NCBI GenBank assembly: GCA_003024985.2
Contig: PXIH01S0001535.1
Source of the DNA: Euperipatoides rowelli
Lineage: Eukaryota > Onychophora > Udeonychophora > Euonychophora > Peripatopsidae
Length of the DNA: 12,692 nucleotides
Reading direction: 5' to 3' (one strand)
Shown here: piece by piece, positions 8,717-12,692 of the stretch
How positions within the stretch are numbered: position 1 is the stretch's first letter
How the letters are laid out: each line of letters begins with the position of its first letter
Notes under the pieces: model-generated
What the model was told of the DNA's origin: nothing
The model's database searches: none
What the model saw: only the letters and a program-made list of their open reading frames with translations
Program-made: the position numbers and the translations under genes

Positions 8717-8798
8717 ATGACAGATGATGATGAAAGAGGAGTACAGCCGTATTTATACATGTCTGCAATCACAGATGTCCAGCTCTGAGGACGATAGG
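8717..8798 (+). pseudogene. Possible degenerate first exon (acidic, GVQPY motif)
   Basis: An ATG in a good context (aaaATGac) opens 23 codons: MTDDDERGVQPYLYM, then SAITDVQL, then a stop at 8786-8788. One frame over, the next bases read SSEDDR, a serine-acidic run that would continue the N-terminal style. AG|GTAGCC at 8797/8798 is donor-like. An acidic start followed by xVQPYxxEP-like sequence is something I recall from the N-termini of repeat-associated animal proteins with a P2X7-type C-terminal domain. This is memory-based and unverified. A 2-nt shift separates the two halves, so this copy looks broken. Confidence 0.3.
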
Positions 8799-9955
8799 TA
8801 GCCTATACAAACTCAGCTTAGGCTACACCTCAACAGATACAAATGAGTTTTTATATTTAGGGTTCTGGTATTGAATAAAATAGAATAAAATTTAAATAAG
8901 AGGCTGAGTCTAAAATTGAAATTATTAACTTAAAAAAAAAATAGGCTAATTATTATAAAATAGCCTACATTTGTTAAAATCAATAAGACTAAAATCATTT
9001 TTTTTCTCTATGTATATTTGCGTTTGGCAGTCATAGTTTCTAGCTAGAGTTAGGTCCTAATAAGAAATATAGGCTGGACTACCTAAGTAAGATATAACTT
9101 ACTTGGGCTAATAATAAAACATCAAGCACATAGTTTTTTTTTTAATAATTAAAAAAAAAACAACTACCGAATTGGAACAATAGTTTTCATTTTATGTATT
9201 TACAAGAAGTGATTAAATTTATGAGAAGCCAATGTTTCTCTATCTAAAACAATGATTTACATTAAATAGAAACTATTTTTAGTACAATTCAATTAAAGTA
9301 ATATTTTTTTTAGTATTAATGTACACAAAATAGATCCCATAGTAATGTGAAAATCAAGTGTGTAAAATCTTTTTGTAAACTATCTTTAAAAATCACTACA
9401 GTACTGATTTAACATTTAGGCTAAATGAAAAGATAAAATTAATTAAAAAAAAATGCATGTTAAAAATGCTTTTATTAAAATGTAATTTAAATTATTGAGG
9501 CATATTAATAACATAGCCTACAATAGAAATAAAAATAGTAGCCTAAGCCTAAAATAATAAAAAAGTCACCTGTTGCTTACACCGCTTAGCAAAAACAGGT
9601 AGGCCTAGCTCCCTTTATTGCAATTTTACACAATTGTGTTCAAAAATATTTGGAACTGCATCCGGTTTTAAAGCCACTCTAAAATCAATTCCCACGTTTT
9701 TAAATCGAATTGATTTCTAACGTAGCAGTCTGGAAGAAAATGTTTTGAACTTTATCAACATAAGAAGCTGTATTTTTCCGGAGTGCAAGCTGCACACTTA
9801 ATATTTTTTATCCAATTATTTCTTATTGTATCATTGTTAAGAAATTTGTGAAAGTGAAGATCCTTCTGATTTTGACTATTACTGCATCCCACAGCCACAA
9901 ACGTTATAGGCATTTTTCTCCGAGGAAATAAAGAATATAAAAATTTGAAATTGGG
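8799..9955. other. A+T-rich spacer rich in AGGCTA words
   Basis: No gene is recognised. AGGCTA/TAGCCT words are dense (8799, 8818, 8943, 8960, 9070, 9419, 9513, 9539, 9600). About 9560-9900 is less A+T-rich, and a short stop-bounded frame near 9841-9907 has an acidic segment (ESEDPSDFDYY), but nothing supports an exon. Confidence 0.45.
9682..9716. repeat. 10-bp perfect inverted repeat
   Basis: AAATCAATTC (9682-9691) and GAATTGATTT (9707-9716) are exact reverse complements separated by 15 nt. There is no following U-rich terminator context or precursor-like longer stem, so no RNA role is assigned. Confidence 0.6.
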
Positions 9956-10066
9956 ATGTTTACCATGTGTTTATTACGCAAAATGGAGTCCCAGGTTGTA
10001 ATGTTACATCATAGGCTTGTACACAAAAATGTCAAAGTGGAAATGAATGGTGAGCAGAAAAACTGA
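9956..10066 (+). other. Short open frame with donor-like site, unrecognised
   Basis: The frame from the ATG at 9956 gives 36 codons (MFTMCLLRKMESQVVMLHH, then RLVHKNVKVEMNGEQKN). A second in-frame ATG at 9983 has a strong context (caaaATGG). ATG|GTGAGC at 10049/10050 is donor-like. No family is recognised. The nearest good acceptor downstream (cttcttttag, ending about 10303) would bring an early stop if joined at this donor, which argues against a live exon pair. Confidence 0.15.
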
Positions 10067-11080
10067 CCAAATTCACCAATTTAAAATTAGAATAGTTCAT
10101 TATTGAGAATTAAAAATAATATGTATCATTTTTTTTCTTATATCTAAAGTTTTTTTTTTTTTTTTGGTGATAGTATACCCGGTACCTTTAACTATTTCTT
10201 TATAGCTTTTTTTTTTTAGCATGCCACATTATTTTAATTTTTATTGATAATTATTATAAAGATCTGGTCCATTTTTTTTCTTATTAAAATTCACTTCTTT
10301 TAGGCAATTGACCTGTTGGATATAATTTAATTGGAGCTGAAAATCAAATAACAAGAGATAGTGACTTGAATTGGCAGTCAGCAGAAAGACTTGCTGGAAG
10401 CAGCTAAAACAAGATTTGGAATCGATTTATAACAAATTATCAATTGAAATAATAAAGTTACTACTAATGTATAATTATCTAGATTGAGGTTCTTTTTTCT
10501 TGTTAAAATTTAGGTTTTGCACCAGCCCATAGGCTATTCTTTATCTTAGGAAATTCTATATAAAATTTCCTTGCAATGTATCTTGAATAAGAACTTGCTT
10601 ATTGCTTTAAAGTATTTATGTTTGTGACTTTGTATTTATAATTAGCAGCCTAATCGATCAGTTTATTAGTACATTTTCATTGTTTTAAATTTTATGACTT
10701 CTCAAAGGTTAGTTGTGGTGACAAATCAAAAATACACAATTCTTACTAGCATTGAATCAGTAATGTCTGAACATTGAATATTGTATGCATTTGTGTTTAG
10801 AATAAATGTTTGTGAAATTTTTGGATAAGTTGTATATGCCATAAAGAATAATCTTGAATTATTGAAATAATGAGAATGGTTGGAAGAACTGAGTTGTTTG
10901 ATGTAATGGAGAAATGAGAGAAATTGAGGAATAATTCTAAAATCTAACACTGAAGTTTGAAAGAGAGTTAAAAGTGGAAGATCATATTTTGCAGGACCAA
11001 AACTAGGCTATTTCAATTTGTGAATGTCTATTGATTTATTGTGTTATAATGTCAAGTACAGGCTCTGTGCGATTGGGTGA
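10067..11080. other. A+T-rich spacer
   Basis: No gene is recognised. It contains a T16 run (10150-10165), a T-rich acceptor-like cttcttttag ending about 10303 and a following 60-bp stretch of mixed composition. The 74-codon minus-strand frame at 10726-10950 is A+T-driven, resembles nothing I know and is within chance expectation. Confidence 0.5.
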
Positions 11081-11251
11081 GAGCCATTGTGTTTTGTCCA
11101 TAATCTGTTTGATTTAGGCTACTGTATACCGGGAGTTGTTCACCCTTGTGTGGCTGGGATTTTTACTGACAAACAAATGAGAGGAGGAATTGTTTTACCT
11201 CAAACGCTGGCAGACGGTTTGAGTTTTTGGGGTCAGATTTTCATAATATAA
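11081..11251 (+). other. 56-codon open segment in a GC-richer island, unrecognised
   Basis: Between a stop at 11078-11080 and one at 11249-11251 the frame reads, in part, GYCIPGVVHPCVAGIFTDKQ and GGIVLPQTLADGLSFWGQ. The composition (G, P, C, V) is unusual for this window because the DNA is locally GC-richer. It has no upstream ATG in a useful position; the first in-frame ATG is at 11177. A reverse CCAAT-like ATTGGGT lies just upstream (11072-11078). I cannot match it to a family, and a frame of this length is expected by chance, so it is noted only as an exon candidate. Confidence 0.2.
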
Positions 11252-11778
11252 ATCCAGTTCATTTGAAATTTCTCATTAACATTCATTACTAATTTTAACC
11301 CTCAAACAAAATATTTTGTTTGAAGGCTAATATTTTAAGAATTTTATTATATTTAGTGTCATATTTATTAACTTTAAGTCTATTTGTTAAAAAAATATTG
11401 CAAATTTAGTAAACTTTTTATTTGCGTAGCTAATTTTTGAATAATAGCCTACAAAAAAAAAATTCTTTGGAAAATTCAATGTAAAAATTATAGTTCGATC
11501 AAGGCCAAAAAATTTTGATATATCATACATTTAAAAACAAAAAAAATATTAGGCTTAGCCTACATTGTTTTTTTAAAACATAGTTTAACAGTCTCATGGA
11601 TTTTGCCCAAAACAAATTTAGGTGATCAACAAAATATTTTCTTAGAATAATTTTTACAATAATTTCTTAATAATTTTAAACAGCAGATTTATAGGCACCC
11701 TTTCTTTTTATTTTTCCAGTTACCCTTGAATATGACACAATTCATAATAGACCCACAAAAATCTTAATTTTACACATT
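11252..11778. other. A+T-rich spacer
   Basis: Nothing recognisable as a gene or terminus. AGGCTT/AGCCTACA words form a small inverted pair at about 11549-11566. Confidence 0.5.
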
Positions 11779-12319
11779 CTCTAGACCAGTGGTTGCCAAC
11801 CTTTTTTCTTCAAGTACGGCATCCCAAACTACAGTTTTCTACAAACGTGTTCATAATGAAATGTTGTAACAGTGAATCCAGCTGAAAACTTATTTATTCT
11901 TTTTTTAAATTCCAAGTAGCTAAACTGAGACATATATAGTTTAAAGCCTGTCAAAAATGACGGACATTAGTTTCTTCCTTCTTAGCTTGCTATAGTGTAA
12001 TGGCGTCATATTAGAACTGCCCGTGTGATTTTAATGGATAAATTTTTTACATTTTTACTAAACTTAAAGTAGGCTGTCTTTTTGCTTTATTTGAACCTGA
12101 AGTATTTGTGATCAACATATCTTTCTTTAGTGTCTTGAAAAGTGATGAACTGTCATTTGTTTATTGGAATAGACTCAAATATTTTGGAAGAAAAAGGTAA
12201 AAATTTTAAAATAGTAAACATAATCTATACCTGGTTCAATTTCTAGTTATATATCAACAATGTTTAACACCAGGCCATCATTAGACCTACAAATATACGG
12301 TTCTGACTTTATTTAATCT

Positions 12320-12607
12320 ATGAGATACACTCATCGTTCAATGAACATTCAATATGAAGTGGAAATAATTTTGAAATATAATAGAATTTACAAGAATTTT
12401 AACCTAAAGAGAGGATCTAGTTCAAAAAAGAAGAAAAAAATAATGGAAAAAATAATAAACAACAACGTTAAATCTAATGAAATTATCCATGGAAATATTG
12501 TAAAGAATAATAATCGATCGCAGATAATGCAAGGATCAAATCAAGCTAACATCATAAAAATTTCAACAAATACACATCATTATAACTTTCCAAGTATTTT
12601 TTGTTAG
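12320..12607 (+). pseudogene. Open frame leading into a LINE ORF2, N-terminal part
   Basis: A 95-codon frame with a lysine and asparagine-rich product. It has an internal in-frame ATG at 12443 (residue 42) and ends with HHYNFPSIFC and a stop at 12605-12607. Taken alone it is a low-complexity A+T frame. Its last residues, however, lead directly into the endonuclease start read in the next frame, as in the many LINE ORF2 proteins where a PSI/L-x-x-N-x-R-S segment opens the domain. A single-base length change in the T6 run at 12597-12602 would account for the break. I infer that this is the 5' end of ORF2 rather than a separate gene; which ATG was used is unknown. Confidence 0.45.
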
Positions 12608-12692
12608 TAATATAAGATCAATTGCTAACAAATATGATCAAATAGAGGCTTTAATGTTGGAAAAATCACCGGAAATAGCAATTTTTGTTGAA
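12588..12692 (+). pseudogene. Non-LTR retrotransposon (LINE) ORF2, start of AP-endonuclease domain, partial
   Basis: LINE ORF2 endonuclease nicks the target DNA to prime reverse transcription. In the frame with codons at 12609, 12612 and so on, the sequence reads NIRSIANKYDQIEALM and then LEKSPEIAIFVE up to the window edge. This follows the usual opening of the APE-type domain: N-x-RS-x-x-N/K-K, a helix, then P-[DE]-I and a hydrophobic strand ending in the catalytic glutamate (normally TE-x-W). The final E is the expected metal-binding glutamate. CR1, L2 and Jockey-type elements all have this layout, so the clade is not assigned. The rest of ORF2 lies beyond the window. Confidence 0.72.

Larger units (their letters stand above)
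11787..12692 (+). mobile_element. hAT-like terminus, partner end not in window
   Basis: CAGTGGTTGCCAACCTTTTTTC at 11787-11808 is a classic hAT-type terminal inverted repeat pointing right. The preceding octamer, ctctagac (11779-11786), would be its target duplication, but I find no second copy downstream in the window. Either the element continues past the edge, interrupted by the LINE fragment, or it is truncated. Only the terminus itself is supported; the right limit given is just the window edge. Confidence 0.5.

Noticed and set aside
10726-10950. 74-codon minus-strand frame
   Set aside because: No motif, A+T-driven composition and no splice or promoter context.
12230-12250. tRNA B-box-like GGTTCAATTTC
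   Set aside because: It deviates from GGTTCGANTCC, has no matching A box at the right distance, and no cloverleaf can be drawn.
1-12692. CRISPR array, bacterial operon, phage or defence system
   Set aside because: No regularly spaced repeats, no ribosome binding sites with long frames and no compact gene order; the sequence is eukaryotic in character.

Overview
The window looks like ordinary, gene-poor eukaryotic DNA, probably intergenic or intronic sequence from an invertebrate animal genome. It is roughly 70% A+T by eye. It has many homopolymer tracts (T16, G11, C11), no long open frame on either strand, no operon-like layout, no recognisable tRNA or rRNA gene and no CRISPR array. A short AGGCTA/TAGGCCTA word family is heavily over-represented. 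Similar TAGGCCTA and TACCGGTA words occur in some animal genomes, including, as I recall, some hemipteran insects, but I cannot name the species.

What can be identified is mostly transposon-derived. The best-supported feature is a 1,366-bp hAT-superfamily DNA transposon copy at 6662-8027, bounded by a perfect 8-bp target-site duplication (ctttagat). It carries a frameshifted and stop-interrupted remnant of the C-terminal part of its transposase on the minus strand (about 7909 to 7569). At the right edge (12320-12692) a non-LTR retrotransposon enters the window on the plus strand. The start of its AP-endonuclease domain is readable from about 12588, one frame away from the upstream open frame, with the shift at a T6 run. 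A second hAT-like terminus starts at 11787 and points right; its partner end is not in the window. A weaker candidate for a short non-autonomous element lies at 2006-2455.

A few gene-like scraps remain. At 4856-5020 a short plus-strand frame contains a DVSRxxPGxKD motif that I recall from uncharacterised, repetitive animal proteins. It has one in-frame stop and a good splice-donor sequence. At 8717-8798 a short acidic frame (MTDDDERGVQPY...) is followed by a donor-like AG|GTAG and may be a degenerate first exon. Weaker open segments are at 3397-3541, 4291-4433, 4584-4769, 9956-10066 and 11081-11251. Open frames of about 50-70 codons are expected by chance at this base composition.

Layout: 1-240 homopolymer and a cluster of inverted repeats; 240-2005 unannotated A+T-rich DNA with a poly-G/poly-C cluster (900-1305); 2006-2455 possible MITE; 2456-4106 A+T-rich DNA with a purine-rich, formerly coding-looking patch; 4107-5060 a segment flanked by 34-bp near-identical direct repeats and holding gene-like remnants; 5061-6653 nothing recognised; 6654-8035 hAT copy with its target duplications; 8036-11786 mostly A+T-rich spacer with three weak exon-like islands; 11787-12692 hAT terminus and then the LINE fragment. 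The genes do not form a working pathway, and I see no credible evidence of a novel multi-gene system.
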